Source of the DNA: Deltaproteobacteria bacterium
GTDB lineage: Bacteria > Desulfobacterota > Desulfuromonadia > Desulfuromonadales > Geopsychrobacteraceae
DNA length: 64,000 nt
Direction: 5' to 3'
Assembly (NCBI GenBank): GCA_024280335.1
Contig: JAJRQI010000064.1
Span: 54,016 to 118,015, forward strand
In this document: piece after piece, positions 8,994-17,668 of the stretch
Position numbering within the stretch: the stretch's first letter is position 1
How the letters are laid out: every line of letters begins with the position of its first letter
Translations under genes and position numbers: made by a program
The notes under the pieces: generated by a model
What the model was told of the DNA's origin: nothing
The model's input: the letters and a program-made list of their open reading frames with translations, nothing else
The model's database searches: none

Positions 8994-9276
8994 ATTGGAC
9001 TTCACTCAGGATTTGATCTTTCAGATGCGGGCTGAGAGATTCTGGCGTCAGGAGGTCAATTTTTTTGCCAAAAATGTCTTCCAGTAAAAAACAAAGATCT
9101 ATGTAATTGTCAAAATTTTTCTGTCCCTGCACAAATTCGACGAGAAAATCGAGGTCGCTGGCTGCGGTCGCATCTCCACGGGACTGTGATCCAAAAAGGC
9201 CGATTTGCCGAACTCCCAATTGGTTCAGTTTTGTTTTGTTTTGCTGGATAATTTTGAATATTTCGGCAGCACTCAT
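8977..9276 (-). CDS. mntA: MntA-like nucleotidyltransferase antitoxin
   Basis: 99 residues. Minimal nucleotidyltransferase with the GS-x10-DxD signature: GSQSRGDATAASDLDFLVEF, in which the DLD aspartates bind metal. An AAGGAG site sits 7 nt before the ATG. Encoded upstream of and overlapping hepT, the standard order for this type VII-like toxin-antitoxin module, where MntA AMPylates HepT. The pair stands between a metabolic operon and tonB with no other mobile genes. Confidence 0.9.
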   Translation of the reverse strand: MSAAEIFKIIQQNKTKLNQLGVRQIGLFGSQSRGDATAASDLDFLVEFVQGQKNFDNYIDLCFLLEDIFGKKIDLLTPESLSPHLKDQILSEVQYEVIH

Positions 9277-9401
9277 GGTGATCTCCTTCTTTGGATTCTA
9301 GCAGAAGACCTGGAGTCCTACCAGAAAGAAGCTTTTAAGCCTATAATGCATCCAGTCAGGGAAAAGACCGGGGCAGGGTAGAGCGCAAGCTTCACACTTG
9401 A

Positions 9402-10379
9402 TCAGGGTCGGCCGTAAATATGTTTTCCGCTGATCTGATAACGGAAGTGGGCGTTGATTTTTAGATCCGGATACGGATAGTGTTTCGGTAGCGGCCCGAA
9501 CGGGGCCGCTCGGTAGATCGCCTGAATTGCCTCGTAATCGAGGATATCTGAGCCGCTGCCGCGAAGCAGGTCGACATCCAGCAGGTTACCGTTGCGTGCA
9601 ACGGTTATTTTCAACAGCAGTATCCCCTCGATCCCGTTTAGCGAGGCTTCTAACGGGTAATTCCAGACCCCTTCAATCTGGTTGCGGAAGCGGCGGAAAA
9701 ATGAGATCAGCATTCCGCGCTCCAGGTTGAGCCAGACCGTATCCCCCTCATCGACGTCATCCCTCTGTTTAATCTTCTCCCGGTCTGATCGGCCGGCGTT
9801 AATGCTGCGGTCTAGGGTACTTTGGGTCAGTTGGGTTAGTTGCTGTAGCGATGGGTAGTCAACCGGCGCGGGTTCGGTCGTTTCTTCCGGTTGCGCAATC
9901 TCGGTTTTTTGCGGCAGTTGCCCTTTGTCTGACGACGGTAGTTTCGGCTCCGGTTTGGTCTTTGCCGGAGGGAACTGTTTTTTGGGGGCGGGTTTACGGG
10001 CAGGAACTGGCGGTGGCGGCGTCGGGGGCAGTGCTGCACGCAGCGGCTGGTCCCGCTCATCAATCCCTTTGGGGGCCTGTTCTTTTTCTACCCGTTGGCT
10101 TTTTTCTGCGAGCCGGGTTGTTTCTTGCGGAGGTTTTTCTTCCGGCAATGTCGGCTTGAGATCAATTTCGTGTTCCAGGTTTTTGGTGGTTTCAGGCCTT
10201 TCAACCAGCCGAACAATCGTCGGTTTTTCGGTTTGCACCGGCAGGTCAGTGGAACGAAGATTTTCATAGCCCAGATAGACTATCAGCAGGTGCAGCAAGA
10301 GCGAAAACAGCAGGCAAAGGACCAGCAGCAGTGGGCGGTCGGTCTTCTTTTTTGAAATGAAAGAGTTGTCGTAGGGCAT
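9402..10379 (-). CDS. tonB: TonB-like energy transducer
   Basis: About 325 residues. One N-terminal membrane anchor (LLLVLCLLFSLLLHLLIVYLGY) is followed by a long Pro/Lys/Glu-rich periplasm-spanning region (about residues 70-200), and the last 90 residues match the TonB C-terminal fold (GILLLKITVARNGNLLDV, then AIQAIYRAAPFGPLP). TonB proteins pass the ExbBD-driven energy to outer-membrane receptors. No exbB, exbD or receptor gene is nearby. The ATG at 10379 is preferred over a TTG at 10409, though neither has a strong ribosome site. Confidence 0.85.
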   Translation of the reverse strand: MPYDNSFISKKKTDRPLLLVLCLLFSLLLHLLIVYLGYENLRSTDLPVQTEKPTIVRLVERPETTKNLEHEIDLKPTLPEEKPPQETTRLAEKSQRVEKEQAPKGIDERDQPLRAALPPTPPPPVPARKPAPKKQFPPAKTKPEPKLPSSDKGQLPQKTEIAQPEETTEPAPVDYPSLQQLTQLTQSTLDRSINAGRSDREKIKQRDDVDEGDTVWLNLERGMLISFFRRFRNQIEGVWNYPLEASLNGIEGILLLKITVARNGNLLDVDLLRGSGSDILDYEAIQAIYRAAPFGPLPKHYPYPDLKINAHFRYQISGKHIYGRP

Positions 10380-10576
10380 AGGGCGTGGATTATAGCGACT
10401 GTGGGTCAATGCTGCTAGTCTGTTCGGAGCAGCAAGCTGAAAAAGCGATTGACCGGCAGTTTCACCTTTGGGTATAACCGGGTCAATTCATTTCGTTATA
10501 TGCTGGATTAATCGGAATTGAGGGGTTGGCTGCAGTTTTGTCGGAGAGAACGCTAACATAAAAAAGGAGTAGATTG

Positions 10577-11578
10577 ATGCATTTGGTAGATCAGATCAAG
10601 ACGAAGGCGCGGAAAAATCTGCAGACGGTGGTGCTTCCTGAAGGGTACGATGAGCGGATGATCGAGGCTGCGGGACAAATCGTTGCTGACAGTCTGGCCG
10701 AGGTTGTGTTGCTGGGGGAGGTTGCCGCTCTGCAGGCGAAAGCGGCAGAATTGGGCGTTTCGCTCGCCGGCGTCAGCCTGGTCGACCCCAAGACTTCGGA
10801 TCTACTTGACGCTTATGCCGATGAATTGGTCGAAATCCGCAAAAAAAAGGGCCTGACCAAGAAACAGGTACTTGAACTGTTGACCGGTGACGACAATCTT
10901 TATTTTGCTTCGATGATGGTTCATAAAGGGGATGCCGGGGGGGCTGTCGCCGGTGCCTACAACACAACCGGTGATGTGCTGCGTGCCGCTTTTCAGGTAA
11001 TCGGAACTGCCCCGGGGATGAAGACTGTTTCTTCGGTGTTTCTGATGGTCACCAAGACCCCTGAATTCGGCGAAAACGGCGTACTCTGCTTTGCTGATTG
11101 TGCGGTGAACCCGAATCCTGATGCCCAGGCATTGGCTGAGATTGCTGTCAGTACTGCGGCCAGTTGCAAGAGTTTTCTCGGCGTAGATGCGCGAGTGGCG
11201 ATGCTCAGCTTCTCGACCAAGGGGAGTGCCAAACATGGGGATTGCGACAAGGTTTTAGCGGCGCTTAAAATTGCCAAAGAGCTTGCTCCCGAGCTGGCGA
11301 TCGATGGTGAGTTGCAGGCTGATGCGGCACTGCTGCCGAAGGTTGGGGAGAAGAAAGCGCCCGGCTCCACTGTCGCCGGAAAAGCAAATACCATCATTTT
11401 CCCAGATCTGGATGCCGGCAATATCGGTTACAAGCTGGTTGAGCGTTTGGCCGGTGCAGAAGCTGTCGGCCCGATTATCCAGGGATTGGCGAAGCCGGTA
11501 AATGACTTGTCGCGCGGTTGCTCGGTAGCTGACATTGTAAATGTTGCTGCGATTACTGCAGTGCAGGCTCAGGGCTGA
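10577..11578 (+). CDS. pta: Phosphate acetyltransferase
   Basis: 333 residues, the short Pta form without the N-terminal BioD/DRTGG domains. It interconverts acetyl-CoA and acetyl phosphate. Family motifs include [51 protein letters not shown] and the C-terminal [13 protein letters not shown]. The ATG at 10577 follows an AAGGAGT site; a TTG one codon earlier is less likely. No ackA lies beside it. A free-standing DRTGG protein occurs at 33.8 kb, so the two halves of the long Pta architecture are both present but separate. Confidence 0.96.
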   Translation: MHLVDQIKTKARKNLQTVVLPEGYDERMIEAAGQIVADSLAEVVLLGEVAALQAKAAELGVSLAGVSLVDPKTSDLLDAYADELVEIRKKKGLTKKQVLELLTGDDNLYFASMMVHKGDAGGAVAGAYNTTGDVLRAAFQVIGTAPGMKTVSSVFLMVTKTPEFGENGVLCFADCAVNPNPDAQALAEIAVSTAASCKSFLGVDARVAMLSFSTKGSAKHGDCDKVLAALKIAKELAPELAIDGELQADAALLPKVGEKKAPGSTVAGKANTIIFPDLDAGNIGYKLVERLAGAEAVGPIIQGLAKPVNDLSRGCSVADIVNVAAITAVQAQG

Positions 11579-11604
11579 ACTGTAGGATAAGCATAGATAA
11601 TTTG

Positions 11605-11769
11605 ACCTGATTAGAACGAATCTTCAGTCTAACCCTTCTCCATGAGGGAGAAGATGGCCGAAGGCCGGATGAGGGGGTGTTTTGTGACCTTTTCCTCCTC
11701 ACCCTAGCCCTCTCCCTCAGGGAGAGGGGCCGATTTTTGCGCGTAGCTGAAGATTGGTACTAATCAGGT
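11605..11769. repeat. MITE-like intergenic element with terminal inverted repeats
   Basis: Ends are imperfect inverted repeats of about 26 bp (11605-11631 and 11744-11769: ACCTGATTAG... and ...CTAATCAGGT), flanked on both sides by the direct repeat AATTTG (11599-11604 and 11770-11775), which looks like a target duplication. The interior holds two short palindromes (CTTCTCCATGAGGGAGAAG and CCCTCTCCCTCAGGGAGAGGG). A truncated relative lies at 42485-42586. No coding capacity. It occupies most of the 250-bp gap between pta and the secretion operon. Confidence 0.75.
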
Positions 11770-11901
11770 AATTTGCTAGTTTATGGGGCGGTGTAGCAGC
11801 ACCGCCTCTTTTTCATGTTCGTTGGTTAATTGCGGGGAATTTTTATGTATTTTACGTTAAAGAATTCTCTTTTGCCGACTGGTGTGCTAGGGTTTGTAGC
11901 T

Positions 11902-13110
11902 ATGCCGAGCTACTTATGCAAAATCGGAACTGCCGACGGTCGGGTTGTCGAAAAACAGTTTGATGCAACCACCAAAGAGCAGTTGAAAGAAAACCTCGAA
12001 GAACAGGGTTTTTACGTATTTCAGATTCGTCGAAAGGCACTGCACCTTTTTCAACTTGGCGAAAAGGCTGCCGCCCGTCCGACCGGCCGCAGATTTCTCT
12101 CCTTTAACCAGGAACTGCTGGTACTGCTCCGCTCTGGTTTGCCGATATTGCAGATCTTTGATACTCAGATTGAACAGATGGAGGCAGGGGCGTTCCGTGA
12201 TATCCTGAGCGAAATTCGTGAAGATATTCGAGGCGGCAGTGTTCTGTCCGATGCTTTTGCCAGGTTTCCCCGTTTTTTCCCGCCGCTCTATGTCGCATCG
12301 GTCAAGGCCGGTGAGAAAACCGGTGATTTGCCAGTCACCCTGACCCGTTTTCTCGAATATCAGAAACGGGTCGAAGCGATTCGGGCCAAGGTCCGCAGCG
12401 CCTCTTTTTACCCGCTGATGCTCACTTCAGCGGCCGTGATTGTGGTGTTGTTTCTGATGTTTTTTGTGGTTCCCAGCTTCACGCAAATCTATGCCGACGC
12501 CAAAGTAGAGCTCCCGTTGATCACCCGTATGATGATGGGTATCGCAGGCGTATTGGGAAGCTATTGGTATTTGTTATTACTGGCGGTCGTAGCTACATTT
12601 ACTTTCTTTCGTACCTTGCTGCGGACCTCGCGCGGCCGCTTGTTCGTCGATAAGTCTATTTTGAAACTACCGTTTTTCGGCCCGCTGATGATCGAGTATG
12701 CCCTGACGAGTTTTTGTCGAACCCTTGGCACGACGCTGGCTAGTGGCACACCGATGGTTCCGGCGATGCAGATGTCGCGCGGTACATTGAACAACCTGCG
12801 GCTGGAAAAAGAGATGGTGCAGGCGATCCACCGAGTGGAAGAGGGGAGCAACCTTTCCAGCTCCCTGGAGCGCACCGGTTTTTTCCCGACCCTGGCGTTA
12901 CGGATGGTGAACGTCGGTGAAGCCTCCGGATCGCTGACCGAAATGCTTGGTGACGTTTCCGACTATTACGAGACCGAGGTGGAACGTCGACTGACGAAAT
13001 TAACCACCATGATCGAACCGGTCCTGATGATGGTGATGGGGATGCTGATCGCCTTTATCATTCTGGCGATGTATATCCCGATCTTCCAACTGGCCGGAAC
13101 GGTCGGTTGA
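11902..13110 (+). CDS. gspF: Type II secretion/type IV pilus inner-membrane platform protein (GspF/PilC family)
   Basis: 402 residues from the ATG at 11902, whose MPSYLCKIGTADGRVVEKQF aligns with the usual GspF start and gives normal family length; starts at 11845 or 11830 would add an unrelated stretch. Two T2SSF domains are seen (about 65-190 and 270-395), each beginning near FNQELLVLLRSG or TSFCRTLGTTLASG, plus three membrane helices. GspF is the polytopic platform that the ATPase acts on to assemble pseudopili. First gene of the atypical secretion operon. Confidence 0.9.
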   Translation: MPSYLCKIGTADGRVVEKQFDATTKEQLKENLEEQGFYVFQIRRKALHLFQLGEKAAARPTGRRFLSFNQELLVLLRSGLPILQIFDTQIEQMEAGAFRDILSEIREDIRGGSVLSDAFARFPRFFPPLYVASVKAGEKTGDLPVTLTRFLEYQKRVEAIRAKVRSASFYPLMLTSAAVIVVLFLMFFVVPSFTQIYADAKVELPLITRMMMGIAGVLGSYWYLLLLAVVATFTFFRTLLRTSRGRLFVDKSILKLPFFGPLMIEYALTSFCRTLGTTLASGTPMVPAMQMSRGTLNNLRLEKEMVQAIHRVEEGSNLSSSLERTGFFPTLALRMVNVGEASGSLTEMLGDVSDYYETEVERRLTKLTTMIEPVLMMVMGMLIAFIILAMYIPIFQLAGTVG

Positions 13111-13128
13111 TGTGAGAGTGAGTGACGG

Positions 13129-14847
13129 ATGAAGTATCAACGAAAAATGCTCGGCAACGTTCTGGTCAATATGGGGGCGATTACTGCTGCCGAAATCGAG
13201 ATGATTCTGGAGAAGTTACAGGTTTCCGGAAAAAATTTCGGTGCGACCGGTGTTGCTGAAGGTCTTTTCTCTGAAGAAGATCTGGCTCAGGCTCTGGCCA
13301 ATCAATTCCAGTATGAATATGTCGATTTAACCGATGTGGTTCTCGATCCGGAGCTGCTGTCATTTTTGCCGGCCGGTGTGCCGATGCAGTATAAATTGGT
13401 GCCGCTTGCGAGAAAGGGTGATCTGCTGACGGTCGCCATCGCTGACCCCACCGATGTGGTTGCCATCGACAATCTGGAATTGCAGTTAGGAATAACATTA
13501 GATATAAAAGTCTCTTCCAAACCCCAGATTGAACGCTTGATAGAGCGAGGCGCAGGGTCGCAGCGGGTTCTTCGTGAAGCATCCGAAGATTTCAAATTGC
13601 AACTGATAAAGGAAACCGATAAGGGGGACGAAGTCCTTTCTATCGAAAAAATGACGGCGGATACCAGCCCGATTATCCGCCTGATAGATTCCACCCTGTT
13701 CGATGCTCTGAACAAGCGCGCCAGTGATATCCATATCGAAGCCACCGGTGAGGGGGTGGTGATCAAATATCGTGTCGATGGGGTATTGTTTCAGGCGACT
13801 GAAACGATCGATGGCCGCTTTCAAAGCCCGATTATCTCGCGGATCAAGGTCATGAGTGAGCTGGATATTTCTGAACGGCGGGTCCCTCAGGATGGTCGCT
13901 TTAAGGTGCGTTTGGGCGAAAAATCGATCGATTTTCGGGTTTCGATCATGCCGACGATCTACGGTGAGGATGCGGTTATCCGGATTCTCGATAAGGAATC
14001 GATCGCCGAGGATATGCAGGGTTTAACCCTGGAGGTGCTCGGTTTTGACCAGCGCGAACGGGAGCGGGTACGCAGTCGCATTCGTGAACCGTACGGGATG
14101 GTTTTGGTCACCGGCCCGACCGGTAGTGGCAAAACGACGACTTTATATGCGGCTCTTTCAGAAATCAATGCTGAAGAAGAGAAGGTTGTCACCATCGAAG
14201 ATCCGGTTGAATATCAGGTCAAAGGCGTCGTTCAGGTGCCGGTTAACGAGAAGAAAGGTTTGACCTTCGCGCGGGGGTTGCGATCGATTCTGCGACATGA
14301 TCCGGACAAGATCATGGTGGGTGAGATTCGTGACGCAGAAACGGCGCAGATTGCCGTGCAGTCGGCCTTGACCGGACACCTGGTTTTTACTACTGTGCAT
14401 GCCAATAATGTCTTTGATGTGCTGGGTCGCTTTCTGCATATGGGGATCGATCCTTACAACTTTGTTTCCTGTCTGAACTGCGTCCTGGCGCAGCGGTTGG
14501 TCCGGATCCTCTGCAAACATTGCAAACATCCGGTGACCCATGACGAAGAGCTGCTCCGCTCCTACGGTCTGCAGAAAGAACAGTTGGCGAACGCAAACTT
14601 TCATGACGCACCCGGTTGCAAGGAATGCAATGGCCTCGGTTATACCGGACGAAGTGCCATTGTCGAGTTGCTTGAGATGAACGATGAGATGCGTGAGTTG
14701 ATCGCCAGTAAACGCCCGATTTCCGAATTGAAAAAGAAGGCGGCAGAAAACGGAACCCGTTTTTTGCGTCAATCGGCGCTGGAAAAGGTATTGCAAGGTG
14801 TAACAACTTTTCGTGAGATTGATCGCGTGACCTTTGCGGAGTATTGA
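13129..14847 (+). CDS. gspE: Type II secretion/type IV pilus assembly ATPase (GspE/PilB family)
   Basis: 572 residues. N-terminal MshEN domain (about 1-150) followed by the ATPase: Walker A GPTGSGKTTT at 329-338, an Asp box near EDPVEY, Walker B GEIRDAETA, His box (TVHAN) and the tetracysteine zinc motif (CKHCKHP, then GCKECNG). It powers pseudopilus extension at the inner membrane. It lies 18 nt after gspF and overlaps the region just before the pilM-like start. Confidence 0.95.
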   Translation: MKYQRKMLGNVLVNMGAITAAEIEMILEKLQVSGKNFGATGVAEGLFSEEDLAQALANQFQYEYVDLTDVVLDPELLSFLPAGVPMQYKLVPLARKGDLLTVAIADPTDVVAIDNLELQLGITLDIKVSSKPQIERLIERGAGSQRVLREASEDFKLQLIKETDKGDEVLSIEKMTADTSPIIRLIDSTLFDALNKRASDIHIEATGEGVVIKYRVDGVLFQATETIDGRFQSPIISRIKVMSELDISERRVPQDGRFKVRLGEKSIDFRVSIMPTIYGEDAVIRILDKESIAEDMQGLTLEVLGFDQRERERVRSRIREPYGMVLVTGPTGSGKTTTLYAALSEINAEEEKVVTIEDPVEYQVKGVVQVPVNEKKGLTFARGLRSILRHDPDKIMVGEIRDAETAQIAVQSALTGHLVFTTVHANNVFDVLGRFLHMGIDPYNFVSCLNCVLAQRLVRILCKHCKHPVTHDEELLRSYGLQKEQLANANFHDAPGCKECNGLGYTGRSAIVELLEMNDEMRELIASKRPISELKKKAAENGTRFLRQSALEKVLQGVTTFREIDRVTFAEY

Positions 14848-14851
14848 GTCG

Positions 14852-15784
14852 GTGTTTCGAAGAACCTACCTGGGACTGGAAATCTGTCGTGACGGCCTAC
14901 GGGCCATCGCCGTGCAACGCAAAGGTCTGGGAACCGCCCTGCTCGGCGGGCAGACGCTGAGGTTGAGTGAAGGCGTTGTTTGCCCGGTTGTTCAGGAACC
15001 GAACATCCTTAAACCCGATGCTTTTATTGACGCGGTTCGAGAAGTTCTGATGCCTTTGGCAAAAGGGGAGGAGCGGATTGCTGTTGCTTTGCCGGATGCT
15101 GCCGGGCATATCTTTATTCTCGACCTGGATACACCTTTTAAAAATCGTAGCGAAGGTGAACAAATCGTGCGTTGGCGATTGAAGGATCTGCTGCCGGATA
15201 AATTGAGTGAAATTGCTGTTGATTATCAAATTCTGGAGGAACGGGAGTCCGGCAGTAAACGGGTTCTGGCTTCAGTTGTCTCCCGGGACGTACTGACCCA
15301 GTATGAAGAGCTCTTGATGAAAGCGGGTTTTGCACCCTGTTTGATCGATTTTCATGCACTGAACTTATATAGTGCCTACCGTACAATTGTCGATCTGGAA
15401 GCGGACTTTCTTCTGATCGGCGTCGACAACAGCCAGCTCAGCATGCTGGCCTTTGAGAACAAACTGCTCGATTTTTATCGGGTAAAGAGTGTGGTTCATG
15501 ATCCGGAACAGATTTTTCAGGAGTTGAATCGAACCATGGTCGGCTATCGTCGCGCGCATGCCGCAGTCTCCCGCTCGACAGTCTATCTGCACACCGACTG
15601 GCCACAACGGGAGGAACTTTGCGAAGCGGTCCGTGCAGCATTTGAGCGTGATATAAAACTGTTCCCATCCCCTTTAGGGCCGTTGAGCGGTTCTGGGAAA
15701 CTGGCTATCTCCACCGCAGAGGCCAGTGGTATGGCAGTCGCACTTGGATTGGCAGAACGTATGATCCCGAGAGTGAACGGATGA
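14852..15784 (+). CDS. pilM: PilM-like actin-fold secretion/pilus assembly protein
   Basis: About 310 residues. N-terminal YLGLEICRDGLRAIAV is the PilM/GspL-cytoplasmic type of actin-like ATPase fold; a later GVDNSQLSMLAFENKLLDFYR is the second subdomain. Binds PilN on the cytoplasmic side and links the ATPase to the periplasmic complex. The GTG at 14852 is chosen (GGAG at 14838-14841); a TTG at 14834 inside gspE is the alternative. Divergent enough that only the fold-level family is certain. Overlaps the next gene by 4 nt. Confidence 0.78.
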   Translation: MFRRTYLGLEICRDGLRAIAVQRKGLGTALLGGQTLRLSEGVVCPVVQEPNILKPDAFIDAVREVLMPLAKGEERIAVALPDAAGHIFILDLDTPFKNRSEGEQIVRWRLKDLLPDKLSEIAVDYQILEERESGSKRVLASVVSRDVLTQYEELLMKAGFAPCLIDFHALNLYSAYRTIVDLEADFLLIGVDNSQLSMLAFENKLLDFYRVKSVVHDPEQIFQELNRTMVGYRRAHAAVSRSTVYLHTDWPQREELCEAVRAAFERDIKLFPSPLGPLSGSGKLAISTAEASGMAVALGLAERMIPRVNG

Positions 15785-16338
15785 AAGTTACCCTCAATTT
15801 TGCCAGCCGTCGTTATGTCAATCGACGCGCCCTGAACCAGCTGGGGATTTTACTCAGCCTGCTACTGCTGGGCGTACTGATTTTTCAGGTAAGCGGCTAC
15901 CTGCAGAGTCGGGATCAGCTGCGGCAATATGCAAAGAATCTGGCGGAACTGCGTCAAGAGCATCAACAGTTGCTCGGTAAAACCCCGCAGAACGTAAGCT
16001 CTGCGCTGGTGGAAGAACAAGCTGTTGAATTGCAACAGGCGGAGGCTCTGTTGAAACGTGACGCTTTCCGTTGGACCGCTCTTTTTGACCGGATGGAAAA
16101 ACGTTTACCATCCGGAGTCAGTATTACCGGTTTCAGCCCTGACTATAAAACCCAAAGTCTCGAATTGTCAGGCCTTGCCAGAGATCTTTCTGGTTTACAA
16201 AATCTGTTGAACAACTTGCATAAAGATTCATTTGATCAGGTTTTTTTGCAAAATCAAAACCAGGTGAAAGTCAGTGATGGCCAAGGAGGAGAAGTGCTGG
16301 CTCTCGGCTTTAATGTGAAACTCGAAGGGGTGTTCTGA
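15781..16338 (+). CDS. pilN: PilN-like inner-membrane assembly protein
   Basis: 185 residues: a short cytoplasmic start (MKVTLNFASRRYVNRRALNQ; the NLASRPF-type PilM-binding motif), one membrane helix (about 23-42), a coiled coil to about 100, then a small ferredoxin-like periplasmic domain. Position between PilM- and PilO-like genes with one-base and 4-base overlaps supports the assignment. Confidence 0.8.
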   Translation: MKVTLNFASRRYVNRRALNQLGILLSLLLLGVLIFQVSGYLQSRDQLRQYAKNLAELRQEHQQLLGKTPQNVSSALVEEQAVELQQAEALLKRDAFRWTALFDRMEKRLPSGVSITGFSPDYKTQSLELSGLARDLSGLQNLLNNLHKDSFDQVFLQNQNQVKVSDGQGGEVLALGFNVKLEGVF

Positions 16339-16919
16339 TGCTGTCTCGCCGCGCCCTGTTGAAGGTTGTTTGGGAACAAAATCGCAACATCCTGATGACT
16401 CTGGCACTCCTGCTGCTGGTCTGCGGCGGCTTTTCTTTGGCAGATAATCTTTATGTTGAGCCAGAGTTGGAAACGTTGCTGAGTGAACAGACTTCTTTGC
16501 ACTCGCAGTTACGGCAACTGCAACAACGCGCGACCGTAGAGGGGATGCCGCTTTCAACCGCCGAACGGATGGCGAGCGATCTGCGTGAATTTCACGCTAA
16601 AATCCCCTCAAAAGCCAAGTTTGCCGACTTTATCGGCGATCTGTTTTCTTGGGCTGATAAAGTCGACCTGGTGATACGTCAGGTCGCCTATCAGCCGAAG
16701 ACTGAGTCAGAATCAGGCTTTCTGGAATATGGGTTGAGTTTTTCAGTGCAGGGCGATTACGGCCAATTGAAAAAATTTATCCACCTGCTGGAAAACTCTT
16801 CACGAATTCTGATTGTCGATAATATCGCGCTTACAGGTCGACCGGAACCTGGTGGTGAGAAAAATGAAGTGGCTTTGGCGATTCAATTAACAACCTATTT
16901 TCAGGAGTCGGTGCAATGA
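16338..16919 (+). CDS. pilO: PilO-like (GspM-like) inner-membrane assembly protein
   Basis: 193 residues: membrane helix (ILMTLALLLLVCGGFSLA, about 17-34), a periplasmic coiled coil (about 45-85), then a ferredoxin-like domain with YGLSFSVQGDYGQLKKFIHLLENSSRILIV split in two strands typical of PilO. Forms a heterodimer with PilN in relatives. Starts on the last base of the pilN-like stop and overlaps the next gene by 4 nt. Confidence 0.8.
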   Translation: MLSRRALLKVVWEQNRNILMTLALLLLVCGGFSLADNLYVEPELETLLSEQTSLHSQLRQLQQRATVEGMPLSTAERMASDLREFHAKIPSKAKFADFIGDLFSWADKVDLVIRQVAYQPKTESESGFLEYGLSFSVQGDYGQLKKFIHLLENSSRILIVDNIALTGRPEPGGEKNEVALAIQLTTYFQESVQ

Positions 16920-17641
16920 GCCGTCCGCGTCTGCTCCTGCTGTTGTTTGTATCGCTTGGTCTGGCGCTAACTTACGCCTGGCTTGAAACTCCGCGCCAAC
17001 AACGGGTGACCAAGGCGGCGGGAACGGCAACAAAGAGGCAGCGTTTCGCGGTTGATAAGCAGCCACAGGAGAACCTTGAGGAGATGGGTCTTGACTTTTC
17101 CGGAGGCGAAAAACTCGCCTACAAAAAGCCGAAAAGAGACCTGTTTCGTCCCCTATACGAAAAGCCGAAAGCTGTTGCCGTTGTCAAGGTGTTACCGCCG
17201 CCAGAACCTGTAGCAGCGCCGGTTATGCTTCCTCCACCTCCCATGACGCGGCCTGCGGCACTGCCGAAGTTTGCGGTGAAGCCGATTCCGCCGTTGACGG
17301 TGCTCGGTTATTTGCAAAAGAACCGTGTTCAGACGGTATTTCTCTCTTCATTGCAGGGCGATATCTACGTAGTCAAGCAAGGTGATCGTTTTGCCGACGG
17401 TTTGCTTGTTCGCGGTTTAACGGCACAAGAAGTTATGATCAGTCGTGGGTTGAAGGATGCAGGTGTCAGTTTGCCACTGGGGGGAAAGAAAGCCGGTCGA
17501 ATGCCCGTTGGGCGGCCTGCTCCGATTCGTTCCAAAACTCCGGGGATGTATATCCCCAAGATGAAACCCATGTATACACCGCCACCGTTGCCGCTCGGTT
17601 TACCCGCTACGGTCGGTGGTGAACATACGGTTGATCCCTAA
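16916..17641 (+). CDS. PilP/GspC-like periplasmic connector protein
   Basis: 241 residues. N-terminal signal anchor (LLLLLFVSLGLALTYAWL), a Lys/Pro-rich linker to about residue 120, and a small beta domain (PLTVLGYLQKN, then GDIYVVKQGDRFADGLLVRGL) that fits the homology region shared by GspC and PilP, which touches the N-domains of the secretin. The Pro-rich tail (about 190-241) is unusual. It sits immediately before the secretin gene, the normal pilP/gspC position. Confidence 0.7.
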   Translation: MSRPRLLLLLFVSLGLALTYAWLETPRQQRVTKAAGTATKRQRFAVDKQPQENLEEMGLDFSGGEKLAYKKPKRDLFRPLYEKPKAVAVVKVLPPPEPVAAPVMLPPPPMTRPAALPKFAVKPIPPLTVLGYLQKNRVQTVFLSSLQGDIYVVKQGDRFADGLLVRGLTAQEVMISRGLKDAGVSLPLGGKKAGRMPVGRPAPIRSKTPGMYIPKMKPMYTPPPLPLGLPATVGGEHTVDP

Positions 17642-17668
17642 ATTGACTGGATGGGAGCTAGATAGAAT

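Noticed and set aside
10380..10409. Promoter from TTGACC and TATAAT before tonB
   Set aside because: Spacing is only 9 nt on the minus strand, far too short.
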